A stretch of DNA of 64,000 nt from contig QANU01020706.1 of assembly GCA_003254905.1 (NCBI GenBank), positions 1 to 64,000 on the forward strand. Reading direction: 5' to 3'. Both the position numbers and the translations under genes were made by a program. A model generated the notes under the pieces. That model was given only the letters and a program-made list of their open reading frames with translations. It ran no database searches and was not told where the DNA came from. This DNA is from Nissolia schottii (Eukaryota; Streptophyta; Magnoliopsida; Fabales; Fabaceae). Of this stretch, positions 28,451 through 42,100 are shown in pieces (position 1 is the first letter of the stretch; every line of letters starts with the position of its first letter).

Positions 28451-30936
28451 CTATCTGCCCTTTTCACGGCCATGAGCATGATCTGATCTACTTCTTGCCC
28501 TCTGTATGATTTTCTTAGGATCCAATTCCAGCTTGCAGCTTGAAACACTCTCATGATCCTTGGCTGATACTACCTTTACCCTCTCTGACTCTGTCTCTTC
28601 AATGTCTCCTCCTCTTATAACCATCTTTCTTTCCAACTCCAACGGCAACTTACCATCTGATCTCTTACTTTTTTTCTGATGATTCTTTTCTCTGACTTCT
28701 TCTCCATTGACTTGTTCTAGTTTATCTTGCTTGCTTTGGCCATCTCTTGTTGTTGTTGTTGTTGTAGTTGCTGGTCTATGCTTTGCTCCCATTAGTATCT
28801 CATGTGGTTTTGGCAGCAGTTTGTGACTGGTTGTTGCTGCCCCCTTGGATGACCCTTTCTCTTTCTCTTGCTCAAAGTAGAGCAGCTGCACCACTGTCCT
28901 TAATGGCAGGAGCTCGTTTTTTACCGCATGGGCGCGCACTTCCGGTGACAGTTTCTGGCAGTCTAGGATACCACACAGACGCTTCTTCTCTGCCTTGCCC
29001 AGCTCAGGATGCACCTGTTCATTCACTCAATTTGAGCTCCTATCCACATTTATCATAAATGCACCATAAAAGGTAAAATGGGAAAGGTAATTATAGTGTT
29101 GTGGACTGGTGTGTGCATATGTCTATATTGATTATTGAGTATCTAACATGCTCCTCACATAATCGGTCATTTGGCTTGAAGGGTGGGTTATGCTAAAATT
29201 TTACTTTTCTATTTAGAAGACAAGACTGTTAGTATTAGGTAGAGCGGCACACCAATGATTTCATACCAAACAGTTACCTCAACAAGTCCTGAAATGTCGT
29301 CTGTTTCATGTGTAAATGTGCAGCATCCAAGCAAGCAAGAAAGTTTAAAAGGTTTAACCAAACTAAGTTTTCTTAAGTAAATGCTGCTGTGGTATCGGTA
29401 CTTCACCTTAAGATAGATGTTAACTGCCTGGTAAAGATCATCGTGCTCGACTCGGGCGATACTCGGCACAGCTTCAGCAAGAGATACAAACTTTGAGACG
29501 GGCATATTATCATCCCTTGCTACCACTTGAAGATAGGAATCAATGAGCTTGCCAACATTTCTGATTGACCTCAAAAAGTAGCTGCTATCCACTGCACCCG
29601 GGGCCATTCTTTTCCAAAGCTTCAAGAAAGTTTCCAACACTGCTAGAACTAACTCTATGTCATAATAATTCTGATCAGAGGAGGAAGAAGACGTTGAGGG
29701 GTAAAGCAGGTCACTGACTGTTGCCTCCTCAAACTGTAGGCTGGCTCTTCTTATTAGTTCTGTTTTCGTCACCGAGGAGACACCGAGATGAATCGAAATG
29801 CTGAGGAGTCTAAACAAGAAGCCAACTGAAACTGACCCTCTATCTGCTGGAATCATGCTTACGATCGTTTCGAGAATTTTTCGGTTCTTTTCCTTAGATT
29901 CATCCGTCTGAGATGCCGAACTTCCCGAGTTTTGAAGCTTTGTGATGCCCGGTAGCCAGCGGCAGGCATAGACATGCAAAGCTTCACCAATAAGCTGTGG
30001 AGGGAGCACATATGTTGACCTAACAGCCATTACTATGCACCTGAAAAGATCTATGTCAAGATCAGAAATGTCTTCTGTCCACCAATCCTTTGGAACAGAA
30101 TGGTGCTGTTTTTTTGTATAACCGGGCCTAGTATAGGTGTAGGACCATTTGACCTGCACGGAATTCATCATTTATAAGTAAAAATATGCCAAGAAGTAGC
30201 AGTCAAAGAAACCTGAGGAAGTTTGATGGATATTCAGTTCTTGACCTGTTGTGGGGGTGTGAGAACCTTCTCAATGATTGAATCAATGCACTTTCTCACA
30301 ATACCAAGATTCTCAGACCACTCTGGTAGAGTAGCAGTAGTCTGAAGTGTTGCAATGGAATCCTTCCAACCTTCAAGAATGCATGAATTGAAGAAAGCCT
30401 CAAGTTTCCCAACAAAGTTTCCCTTCTCAATGGAGTCATTCATTCTGAGGAACTTGGCAGCACAGAGTGCTTGTACAAAGTTATGGGCGCTGATGTTGAC
30501 CGAAATCCCGTAGCAAAACTTAGCACAGAGCTCAAAAGCATCTTCCCCTCCAGGTATATCATGAAGCTCTAGATTCACACTCTCAGAATCACCGGAATCA
30601 TAGCAAAGCCTTTGAAGGAGGCCACATTTCGGAAGAAGTGGAAACTGCAGCTAAAAAGAGCAGAGTTATAGATGAAACCAAGACTAAAAGTTCGGTTTTT
30701 TCAACTCCATTTTAATATTTTCAATACCTTGTGTAGTAGATAAGTAACATCATTGATTTGTATCACGAGGTCTGATGGTATATCTGATATCAGAGTCCTG
30801 CATTATGAGAATACACGAATGTTACTTTGTGAAATTCTTGTTCACAGATAATTGGCAAAAAGGGTTGCAGCCAATACCTGGTAGCTTGTTCGGTGTAGAA
30901 GGTATCTGCTCTTGTCCCAAGTTTCATGAACTTCAT
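28451..30936 (-). CDS. BTB/POZ and NPH3 domain protein (5 exons)
   Basis: Member of the NPH3/RPT2-like family, plant substrate adaptors for CUL3 ubiquitin ligases acting in phototropism or polar auxin transport; the target of this member is unknown. Exons: 30878-30936, 30728-30797, 30246-30644, 29407-30153, 28451-29014, giving 612 aa in frame. An N-terminal BTB region (about 20-125) includes [18 protein letters not shown] and [13 protein letters not shown]. The NPH3 domain (about 190-480) opens with [15 protein letters not shown] and ends near the segment containing [18 protein letters not shown]. The low-complexity tail (after about 500) is rich in Lys, Glu, Thr and Arg. I start at the ATG at 30936 because MKFMKLG is the canonical opening of NPY-type members. 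An alternative upstream start at 31034, spliced in frame through a 59-base intron, cannot be excluded. Confidence 0.92.
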
Positions 30937-30980
30937 TTTTATTTGTTGTTCCAAATTTCAAAAGAAGAAAAAAAAAATCT

Positions 30981-31034
30981 CTACTTCAAAACCTGCATAA
31001 ATTCAGAAGAGGGCGCCTTCAATGAAACTGCCAT
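30981..31034 (-). promoter_or_regulatory. Upstream ORF or alternative first coding exon of the NPH3 gene
   Basis: An ATG at 31034 opens a 17-residue frame, MAVSLKAPSSEFMQVLK, ending in TAG at 30981-30983, 45 bases before the chosen start. If the sequence from CAG|GTTTTG (30992) to AATGAAG (30934) were removed as a 59-base intron, the same ATG would read in frame into [11 protein letters not shown]. The donor is weak and the intron very short, so I favour an upstream ORF. Confidence 0.45.
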
Positions 31035-31554
31035 AGATCCATAAAGACAAGGGTTTTTCTGGTACTGTGAAGTTAATTGGTAAAGGGAAAGTGAGAGAGA
31101 GAAAGAGAGTGAAAAGAGGGCTTTAATGTAACCCTCTTAAGCGTGAATCAAAAGGGTAATTCGGTAGCTCAAGAGATTGATGAACATGCTTGAATGAACA
31201 AAAACATCATGATTCATGACCATGAAAACTCGAAGATTTTCATCATTTCAAGCAAAGGGGTGGAGGACAAGGAGAAAGAGAGAAGAGAAGAGAATAAAAA
31301 TGAGGAATCACAATGGATGAAAGTAGAAAAACCAGGACATGCTATCTTTCCCTCATCATTCTGTCGGTTATGTATGAAGGAAAAAAAATGCACCAAATAA
31401 AGGAAAACAAGAAACCTGAAAAGAAGGCTTCACCTCACGTTTTATTTATTTGGCAAGGAAGGACTCTGTCACTGACAACCTGATTAATTTGTACAGAAAA
31501 CATGAGAGAGCCCTTCAATTCATAGAAGAAGAAGATGATGATGGTGACATCACA
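31035..31554. other. NPH3 gene promoter and leader region
   Basis: A GA-rich tract (31090-31112) lies directly upstream of the NPH3 gene, followed by A/G-rich DNA up to the assembly gap. The frame at 31450-31554 entering the gap (ending EEEDDDGDIT) is not a recognised protein. Confidence 0.4.
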
Positions 31555-32193
31555 NNNNNNNNNNNNNNNNNNNNNNNNNNNNNNNNNNNNNNNNNNNNNN
31601 NNNNNNNNNNNNNNNNNNNNNNNNNNNNNNNNNNNNNNNNNNNNNNNNNNNNNNNNNNNNNNNNNNNNNNNNNNNNNNNNNNNNNNNNNNNNNNNNNNNN
31701 NNNNNNNNNNNNNNNNNNNNNNNNNNNNNNNNNNNNNNNNNNNNNNNNNNNNNNNNNNNNNNNNNNNNNNNNNNNNNNNNNNNNNNNNNNNNNNNNNNNN
31801 NNNNNNNNNNNNNNNNNNNNNNNNNNNNNNNNNNNNNNNNNNNNNNNNNNNNNNNNNNNNNNNNNNNNNNNNNNNNNNNNNNNNNNNNNNNNNNNNNNNN
31901 NNNNNNNNNNNNNNNNNNNNNNNNNNNNNNNNNNNNNNNNNNNNNNNNNNNNNNNNNNNNNNNNNNNNNNNNNNNNNNNNNNNNNNNNNNNNNNNNNNNN
32001 NNNNNNNNNNNNNNNNNNNNNNNNNNNNNNNNNNNNNNNNNNNNNNNNNNNNNNNNNNNNNNNNNNNNNNNNNNNNNNNNNNNNNNNNNNNNNNNNNNNN
32101 NNNNNNNNNNNNNNNNNNNNNNNNNNNNNNNNNNNNNNNNNNNNNNNNNNNNNNNNNNNNNNNNNNNNNNNNNNNNNNNNNNNNNNNNNNNNN
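31555..32193. other. Assembly gap (639 N) ending at a C13 run
   Basis: The sequence is unknown for 639 bases. It resumes with thirteen consecutive C at 32194-32206, a homopolymer likely to have stopped sequencing or assembly. Anything in this interval is invisible. Confidence 0.99.
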
Positions 32194-32206
32194 CCCCCCC
32201 CCCCCC

Positions 32207-35200
32207 ATGGCATAAATATGCGTAATGCATACATATATCTTTGACTGATAGGTCTTGGGTAGATAATTAATAGTCATACGTAGTAAAGAATGTCTATGCT
32301 GTGTTGGAAGTTGGGCACAACAAAAATCAATTTGATAGAGCTTTTAATAGTGGCACAGATTTGGCTCAAAAGTGTATGAAAATTCAAAACAGATAAGTAC
32401 TAGTAATACACAACGCAATCCCTTCAGGAAGAAACATCTGAATCCATATATACATAAGAATACATGAGTATGTTCAGAAAATGATATGGAAATCCCAGAA
32501 AAAGTGATCATTCACCAGGCCAAAAAAAAATTAGTGTGTTACCGAAATCTTCCTAACAGAGAGCAAATATTATTTATCATATTTTGAGAGGGTTACTTTG
32601 TCAAGTCACTTTCATTGTGCCTGTAAAGAACTTTGGTGTATAAACTAATGTGAACCTTTTCCAGTTGAAACTTATAATATAGGGGCCGCAGTGGTCCACT
32701 GCTATGGTCTTCTCAATTATCTCACTCCCCATTAAATGTACAGGATAATAGAAATCAACAAAGATGGATCCAACTTTTTCTCCTTTTTTCCTTCTTTTCA
32801 ATTTGATTCAGAATATACTGAAATAGCTCTGCATTAGTTCATAAAAAGCATCTTTTCATTCACGTTTTATCTGGGATTTGCTTCAAACCTTTTTAATTAA
32901 ACAATGAAAAAATAATATGGGGAAAATAAAGAGCAGAAGAAGGAAGAATCTACAATTGTTCTTGAGAGATTGAGGATATATAATCAATAATGCTAGCTAG
33001 GCCCTTCCCACTGTTCATTTGTTGGAATCTGACATGCACTATGGTCTGTGCTTTCACAGACAAATATGGTGGCGAAAGCAATAAAAACCAGTTTTTGTGG
33101 CACAGCACTTATATTGCTTTCAACTAGACACGAAAAACTCTTCATTACTATTTTTTTTCTTCCAAATAATAAGGTTGCATCCGAAGCTTCACATCACAGA
33201 TTCCAATGCCATGAAAATTCACAGAAGTGCATATGGTTGCTAAATCATTTGCTGCACAACATATGTAACATGTATATTTGATTCTTGGATGGCATTCAGT
33301 AAGGGGGTATTTAGCCAATAAAGTGGACATTGTCTTCTGGAATTGATAAAGTTTTCAGGCAAGTTACCCTCCTCTCACCTCCACAAGGCTTTTATCATTT
33401 TCTTTTTGTCCCTATTCCTTTGGAATTTTTCCAAGCAGAAACTAAAGTGTGTTCCTTTTTACACAAATTTTATTGTCCTCTGGCAAAAGTGCACTTCATC
33501 ATCTTTATAATAAACAGAATGAAAAAAGAAGAAGCAACTTTAAGAAGCTTTTAAATGGCTTAGGAGTGACAAGTCAAAATTGAGTGAGTGCTTTAATTAA
33601 TTATATAAATTACTACTTCACACCAAAGTTATTATCTCTCTATACATCAAACACCAAATAAAAGAAATTGATATGTCACAAGAATTCAGAAAAGTGAAGC
33701 AATAAGAGAACATACCTTATTGATGCTATTGGGAAGAAGAAAAGCCCTTCACAATTAAAAAAGCTGCATAGTACTTTTGAATAACAGTGCAAACAAAACT
33801 GAAGAAGAGTAGATGAAACAACCCCAGCAGGAATTGAAAGTGGATAGCTAGAGGAGATAAGGTGGCCTAGAATCAACGTGCATGAGCATGTGAAGCTAAA
33901 AAAAGAGTGCTCTATTAGTTTTATTATGCAAGTAATCCTCAGAGAGAGAGAGAGAAAGAGGCCTGTAGCTGAGGAGAGGGTTCGGTTAGAAACAGCCAGG
34001 GGAGACACCAACTAAAGAAAATATGAGTACCATATTGTCTCCTAACCAAGAGTGTTTGGGGGTACAGCAAGTGAGAGAGAGAATGAGTGGTTAGTTGGAA
34101 TTAGTCAACATGGTAATGTATCAAAAGCTTATATGCTATCATCAACTCCTTGAATTGAATAGTAAATAGTAGTAGTCGAAGAGAGATTTTTGTATGAAAA
34201 ATTGTTAGGTGTTTCGGAAATCAGGCTTTTCCTTGATTTGCTTTATTAGATTTCTTTTATATATTTAATGTTGTGGCATACAATGTTAGCTAGCTCACCA
34301 TATTTATGTATGAGATATTTAATAGAATAAAATAAAAATCTATCTTTTCATATAGTTAAACATAAATTTAATATTTCATTTTTAGTCACACACTCACATA
34401 AAAATAAATTTTATTAACTTTATTCTAAATACATTGTCTCATTCATGAATCACATTAACCTTTATATAGGAAATTTTTACTGATCGAAGATTTTTTCTAA
34501 CTAGAATAAAATGGGAAGGAGAAAGAAAAAAAAAAGAAAGAAATGAGGAAGGAGTGAAAGTATCTTTATATCCTTCACTCACCCAACCCAACACTAACAG
34601 CTTGAAAATTGGTGCTCTATGATTGAATTCACAAAAAGGATGCAGGTGCAAGTGGGCTATGGGGGGCTTTGGAGTGCTCCTATCCTGATTGAAAAAAGGA
34701 AGCCTTGTGTGGGGCCATGTCTATGGCATAGGTGAAAGAAAGATCCTGTGTGCACCCCTCATCATGCTTCCCCCCACTAAACCCCTTAAGGATATTCCCT
34801 TCTTCTACCCTTATGTGCATGTCGGCCACGTGTCTCTCCCTGTGCCGTTTGTTATATCACCCCTATGATGTGGAATGCTCTGACTCCTCTGCTGGTTGTT
34901 TTGGAGGCCAAACACGTACAACAACCCTCCCTCCCTCATTGTCAATGTCCTATGAATGATATGATAATTTTTGCTTAATCTTTGATGCGTATTCCGTTTT
35001 TTCTTTGGTGAAGACCATGTATCCATTGCCGCAAGAGTGGCTAATTTCTTTATAATAATTAAATTTAGTCAAAATAATAAATTACTAGTCACAAAATATT
35101 TTTTTATTCTTATAAATGAAGATCAAATTTATGTCATATAATTAAGAGGCAAGAAAGCTACCACCATTCTGTTGTTGATGTGGCCTTGTTCTCTCTCTCT

Positions 35201-38200
35201 CTGCTGTCTGCTCCTAATGTTCATTCACTCGTGCGTCAATCCTTTTGCTTACCCTCTGGGGGGGGACCCACATGATTTTGTTTTGTGTTATTCACAAGGG
35301 GATCCCACCAATCGCTTCAATTCCAATCCATTTTGGCTCAATGAATGAATGAAGATGTGGTAACTACTGTTGATTAAGAAAGTGGGCTTTACAGTCAGTA
35401 ACCAGTTAAGCTAGCTAGGAGGAGGAGGAGGAGGAGGTCAAACTAAACCCAGCAAATGTAACATACACATGTAGCACAACAATTTCTTTGATGACTTCAT
35501 GGTCCTACCCTTGATCATGCTATGATGGACATCATCATCTTAATAACATGATCATCATCATCATAGTCATAATGTCATCAATTCCTTTTTGAATTTCTTA
35601 ATTAGATTTTTGTTATTATTTTGCAGAAAAGGTGACCATGTGATGTGCCTTTACATGAAGATAGTCTTCCTCTGCCTGCCAGTCCAATACAAATACATTT
35701 GTTAAATGCATGTATGCACTATGCAACACTTTTATTGATGTTCTAATTTTGTGAGGTCTTAATAATAAACCTTGCTGAAATTATACTTCCCCCTTGCATC
35801 ATGATCATGAAAGTTTATGGGGGCACACTTTCCATATATACCTTTTATTTAGGACTATAAGTCATGCTATGGATGGAATTGGGATGTTATTTTTTTAAAA
35901 TTTCATGGAGATGAAAGAAACTTCCCAACTTTTGATGTAATACTGACTACTTTTTATGTTAATACTCAATCAACTAGCAGCCTTACATTATTCTCCACCT
36001 TTTTTCCTTTGTTAGATTTCTTAGTTTATATATGTCCGAGAAGATCTTCCTAACCGCAGGTTTTGAATTTCTTTTTTTTTTTTGTTGATTACCATATCAT
36101 GTCTCTTTGAGAAAGGGAAATTTCCAACTTTTTGCTCCATCAAGTGATGGTGTAGCTAAGATATATTAAAACAGGTGAGGCCCCTTAATGTCAATGTTAA
36201 TAAAAGTGAAAATTAACAACGTACCAAATGCATATAGATTATTATCACATATTTTCATGAAATTCTTGCTTCGGCTCCTTTCAATTTTTCAATTCCCTAA
36301 AGAAAAACCTGTATGAGTAATTCAAAAGAGAGAACAAAAGTATATCTATGAATAGTGAAAGTGGCTCATGTAAAGAGGATAGAAGTGAGGCAAAGGAAAA
36401 ATGACTCGCCACCATTAATATTTCTCAACTGCTAATTTATAAGGTAGCGAGTCACTACATCAAATCTATATTTTAATTTTCAGGCTACTAGCTAGATACA
36501 TTCTAACATACTTTGAAAATTGCAGTTAGTTTTTGGTCACAATATAAATACATTGAGATATAGTAGTGGGTAAAAGTCGACCACAAAGAGGTTATTATTA
36601 TTTACATGTAAATGATTGCATTTGACAAGGATGATGCATATATAAGTGTGTTTTATCGTAAGGAGGAAAAATATTTCCTTATAAAAGCAGTTAATTAGTT
36701 ATGATTATGTCTGTCTTAGTGAAGGGGGTTTGAAAACTTGACATTTAAGAAAGCAGGCCTTTCACGTATGAATCATGGTCATGTGTCGCTTTTTGAGCCA
36801 ATTTCTAAAGACATGGTCAAGCATGAAACATAAATTGGTCTAGACATCATCAATAATAACCCAAGACATGCGAGAGTACTGTATATATAATGTGTGTGTG
36901 TATATATACATGTGACCGAAGAGAGAGCCACTAAGTAATAATAAATCCAATAGTACTACTGAGTAATAAGTATGGGTTGGAAACCCTTTTGCATCAAAAT
37001 GGCCGTAGTCAAATCCTTACTCCATCATAATATATATGGGCCTACAACAATACCAAAGCAAGGAGTATCACATTTTACATTTTTGTTCTGCTTGTTTGAC
37101 CAAGGGGCTTCATTGAAGGCAATGTACATGGTCCTCTTTGGTTCCCTTGTCGAAGAATCTTAATGCAAATCCTGCATTTACAACTTTGTCAGATATTGTT
37201 TTCATTTTATAAATAAGGACAAAGTAATATTTCATATCCTAATTTATTCAGTTACCGCTTTATGGAGTACAAGTAAAGCACGTTATTTGCCTGTACCCAA
37301 AAAGAAGAAAGCACGTTATTTGCTAATCTAAGGAGATAGATATACTATTTGTACACAATCAAGGATCAAGGTTGGTGAATTTGGATTCCATAAAATGTGA
37401 ATTTTATTTTAGAGAATAAAGTATGAGAATTTTATCATTAAATTAATAAAATAAAAAATGAGATTCTTATTAATTTAAGAATAAAATCTATCGTTTTACT
37501 CTTTAAAATAAGGTCTTTATCTTAGAGACATGATTATGAACATAAAAAAGCAAATAAGTAAAATCGATATATAAAAAGAAAAATAGAAAGTATACGAGTA
37601 AAGTCACTCATCTTAATTTTTGATGTTCATAACAATTCTCTTCACTACTTTACCTCTTCCATTATCAGTAAAACCCTAGTAAAATTCACTAACTTCCCCA
37701 ATTCGGACTAAGATGGTTCTTCTGAGAGTATTTCCATCAAAGTCATTTTATAAATAAATAAAATTTTCGAATATTGCAAAGGTCACATTAAATTTTTAAA
37801 ACAAAATGGATTTTTTTTAGCAAGCTCAAAAAACAGACACACAATAAGACCAATTGACCTTTCCTCTAATCCAAAGGCTATTAGAAAATAAGACAAGCTG
37901 AAGCTCCTCACTTTAGCTTTATTTAGATGGACTTTCTGAGTTTTTTTTGTTCAAAAGCAAGATGAGATGCACTTAATTTTATATTATAATGAACAGAATA
38001 ACAATAAAGCAGCAAAGTGAAATATGATTTTGCTGCTTGTCTTTCCAAGTTCAGAGCTCAACTCTGCAACTCCAGCGTCCAGGTCGGCCTTCAATTAGGA
38101 ACTAGGCTTTTTTAAGCTTGTGTGGAAAACGTGCTATCCTATCAACCCAATTACGAACTAGGCTTTTTTTGCACTACTACATAAGAATCTTCTGTGGAAT

Positions 38201-39194
38201 TTAAATAATTTAATTTAATAAAGTTGATTTCAATTGTTATTCAGACTGCTTGAGATTTGAGTAAGATCAATACCATACGATCATGAAAAAAAGTACATCT
38301 ATTAATGTAGACATACATATTCTGTGTAGCTAGTAAACGATGAACGTATCATCTCCTATAAAAGATATTATGAGAACAATATATCATGCTTTGGCAAAAT
38401 TAAGAAGTGCAAGTATACCAATTATGAACTGCTTAGTTTATTTTATCTTCTTCACCTGATACTTCCCAGAACATGCTCAAACTTTGATCAAGAAAACACA
38501 CAGGCTTAATTCCGAATGTGCTCAAATAATTTCAATATACAAGGAAATGTGGGATCTATCTTACACTTAAGTTCTCAGACCGGAACAAAGTCTTGTACAA
38601 CAATCACTCTTATCAACACTTACCATTAGCATTTACTGAGTTAACATTTTGTCACCTATACTTTGGAAGCAAAGACAAAGAGATACATAAGGACCCTTAT
38701 TAACAACATGTCATCATCATCTAAATAGTGACAATACACAACAATCTCAACATTTGAACTGCTAGTGTCTTCTGCCAGTGTCTAAGTATTCATTTACAAC
38801 GCGAACAGTTAGTAATATCTCCAATCAGTAACTTTGTTTGAAGAATAAATTTTGGTAGCAAATCAGCCAAAAAAAAAACATTTTCAGCATCATTGCTGCT
38901 GCGACTTTTGTAACGCTGTCGAAAGAAAAGAAGTAACGCTAACCATGTTCAGATAAGAAGTTCACCAGCTGATTACACCACTAGCAGATTTCTTCCGCAG
39001 ATATTTACCGAAGTTGGTAAACCAACCCCAAACGGCACAATTGCATAGATCTTAATCCGATGTCATCATAACTTCCGGTCCAAGCTGAAGAATGGAAATA
39101 TTATTTGTTCTGAAAGAAGTGTGTGCGTTGCAATAAATAATATCAGCCAGCTTCCCTAATTGTTTTAAGGTCAAATTCAGTTAAGGTTCATTCG
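32207..39194. other. Long gene-free interval between NPH3 and C2-GRAM genes
   Basis: About 7 kb with no frame that looks like a conserved protein on either strand. It contains microsatellites: (GA)n near 33940-33960, (GGA)n at 35420-35438 and a mixed (TG)n/(TA)n at 36886-36909. An ATCATC-rich patch lies near 35528-35562. The last several hundred bases before 39195 are probably the C2-GRAM 3' UTR. I looked by eye for well-known plant microRNA cores and found none I could defend. No tRNA was seen. Confidence 0.45.
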
Positions 39195-42100
39195 CTATTT
39201 TGCCATAAACTCCTTCTCAACTAGACTGCAGGTCAGCTTTAAACGCTCTTGTAGATTTTTTAGGATGTTCTTCGTAATCCTTTTCTGATGTTTTGTACAT
39301 TTCAGCCATTCAATTCCAAACAATACCTGTACTTTACATCCCTTTGCAACTGGGAGTAAATCATCAATTTGATAGCGAAGATGTAGCTGTGGAATATTAT
39401 TAGAAGACACTAAGTCAATGTTGCAGAAGATGAAAACTAATAGGAAGATGACCAACAAGGATATAACAAATAGGCCACAGAAAGTCTAGGTAACAAGCTA
39501 AATCTGGCTTACTCACGTTGAAATAATCCCCAAGAGGAACTCCATGGAAGTTCATAACCTCTTCCAAAAGCCAACTCTTCCCATCCACACGAGTTCTTTG
39601 CTGAGTACTTGTCACTTCAACTTTATATCTTGAAATACGCTTCTCAAATTTGTAATATACTGCCCTCTCACTGACATCAGTTTTCTCAGATACCCAAGGG
39701 GTATAGGAATAATTAACACCACCAGATTTTTCCATGACCCTGCGGTCCAACTCACCCCCATTGAATAGCTCCATCAAGAAACTGGCCTAGATTAATAAAA
39801 GAAAAAGGACAATAATCAAACCACAAATAGTGGTGAACTGACATTCAAAAATAAAAAAATGGAAACAAGGAACAATAATTTGCGCACACACAGAGAGAGA
39901 GAGAGAGAGAGATTACAGGAACTGGAAGAGCACAAGAATAAACCTCAGACATGCTAACATCTTCAAGGCCAAGGAATGACCCACTCTCTTCACCAGCAAG
40001 GCATTTAGTTTCAGGGTCGTCTTCAACTAACTTGACCTTCTGTTCAGGACTCAAGGATCTTGCCTTCCAGAGAGCCATGATAGTCCTATCTCAGCATCAA
40101 AATAGTTTTAATAATCTTAAGAATTGAATGGACCTAACTCAACCCTCAAGGGGGAGGGTTGTCTTGCTATCTAGGTCATATCTCTATGCAATGTGGGACT
40201 CTAACAAGTAACATGGGATATCTTATAATGCAGCCATTTTTTCAAAATAAATTTATAATGTAGTGGACTAGTGGTAGTCAATTCCTATTAACTTCACATA
40301 TAATTGTAAGAAGTAAGAAAATATCTTTAATCCAAAAAAGACAAGTGGGAAAATATCATTTCATATCATACTAGCACATACGGATAATGAGAAATTGGAA
40401 GAAATACAAATTACACATGCAAATTAAACAAAGTATTTCCACATTTTATAGTTCCATGAAATTGCAATTGGATATAAATTTACTTACCAACTAACCTACA
40501 CACTTTGATAAAGTAAAAGACTTTTGTGTTCTTCTGGTTACATTACAATTTATAAAAATGGAATATATAAATAAAAAAGTTAACAACATTCATTAGAATA
40601 TCAAGATATGCATCAACCAAAATAGTTGCTATTGTGAATTGCCTTTAATGACACCCCTAACATAAAAGCACTTTCAAAACGACCTCAATGACTATATTCA
40701 AGAGACATAAGAAAATAAATTAATCCAAATAAATGTATGCTTACAAGTTGCAGTCTTTCAGACAAGTATACAAAAGAAACAAGCTTGTACAATATCGTAA
40801 AATTGTTCATGTCTACCTGTGTGCAACATTGAAAGACACAAAGGACTGGAAACGGTACTTCAGTCTGCCTAGTTCATCTTGGGATTTCGCACCATGCCTA
40901 GCATCCATGCCCCTGCCCTGCCGAAGTGTTATGACAACTATCGGACTGCCCATCGATGAAAATGCAGGAGGAATGACCTGGATGTCTTCAATGTCCTCCC
41001 ACAGCAAAAAGAAATTTGTCTTGTTTCCAAACAAATTTGCATGAAATCCAATTATTCTTGCTGAAACAAATAGGCGCCCCTATAGAGAACCATAGGCCTT
41101 GATGAAATGATACTAAAGAAGCATGTGCCAGTGAAAAAAAAAAAAACAAAATTGAACATGGTTATCTCCATTACATAACAGATCAACCGTACCTGCAGGG
41201 GCATTTTTCTTTTCAAATGACAAGTGAAGTCATTGATGAGAAATTCCTCAGGTGGAAGCCTGAAGAGTTTCTGAAAAGCTGAGTTTGTTTGAGGTGACCG
41301 CATACTAATCTACAATTTTGTAAATAGGAAAAAAAAAATAAGCCATAAAAAGGTTGACAAAGCAGGAGTATAACACAAAAACGAGAAAACAACTAAAATG
41401 TCTAGCAACAAAGAGATAGATGTGTACCTTCTTGCCCAGCTCTTTCTCCATTTTACTAATATAGTGTTTTACAACATTGCCACCTCTAGTGTTCTCCAAG
41501 AAAATTCTCAAGTGCAACTTAGACTGACATGCCAGAGCTAGCTTTCCTTCAAGAGGAACCCATATATCGGCAAGATCTGAGATGTTTGTTTTCAGAAAAT
41601 TGATTCCAGCGTGTCCAAGAGATGAAGGTTCATCAAAGGGTCCATCAAAATCATAAACTTCCACATCCAGCACAGAAGGAGGGTCATCCATAGCATCAAA
41701 TTCAAATATTTCTGCAAAGATAGACAATGGTATTGACAAAGAATACTTTATTATATAATAATTACATGTAGGGAAAAACTAGACTGTGTACTGGAGTTCA
41801 TATTTGAGTTACAAGAAGCACCGCCAAAGGATAAATAATACGATATTCACCATTCCATAAAGGATCAGATTTCTTGAACTTGATTGAGCTGGTTCTTGTT
41901 TTCCCATTGCAACTAAACACCACATACGGATCAGAGAACAAACTAGACTCAACGGCAGCTAAATTGCTTCCTTCAATTAAGGCCACAGTTAGCAGCCATC
42001 CATCTCCTAGTGCTTTAACTCCATGATCACTACTACCTAATGTTTGAGTACCAAAAAAAAGAAAAACCTCTATTAGCAAAGAAATATTGCCAACAAATTA

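Noticed and set aside
31435..32277. Several long open frames across the N gap
   Set aside because: They are open only because N codons contain no stops.
33676..34011. 111-residue Ser/Leu-rich frame on the minus strand
   Set aside because: Low-complexity composition, no domain, and a CT-repeat-derived segment.
34630..34660. Resemblance to a miR530-like sequence (GATGCAGGTGCAAGTG)
   Set aside because: There is no matching second arm nearby to form a precursor, and the match is partial and from memory.
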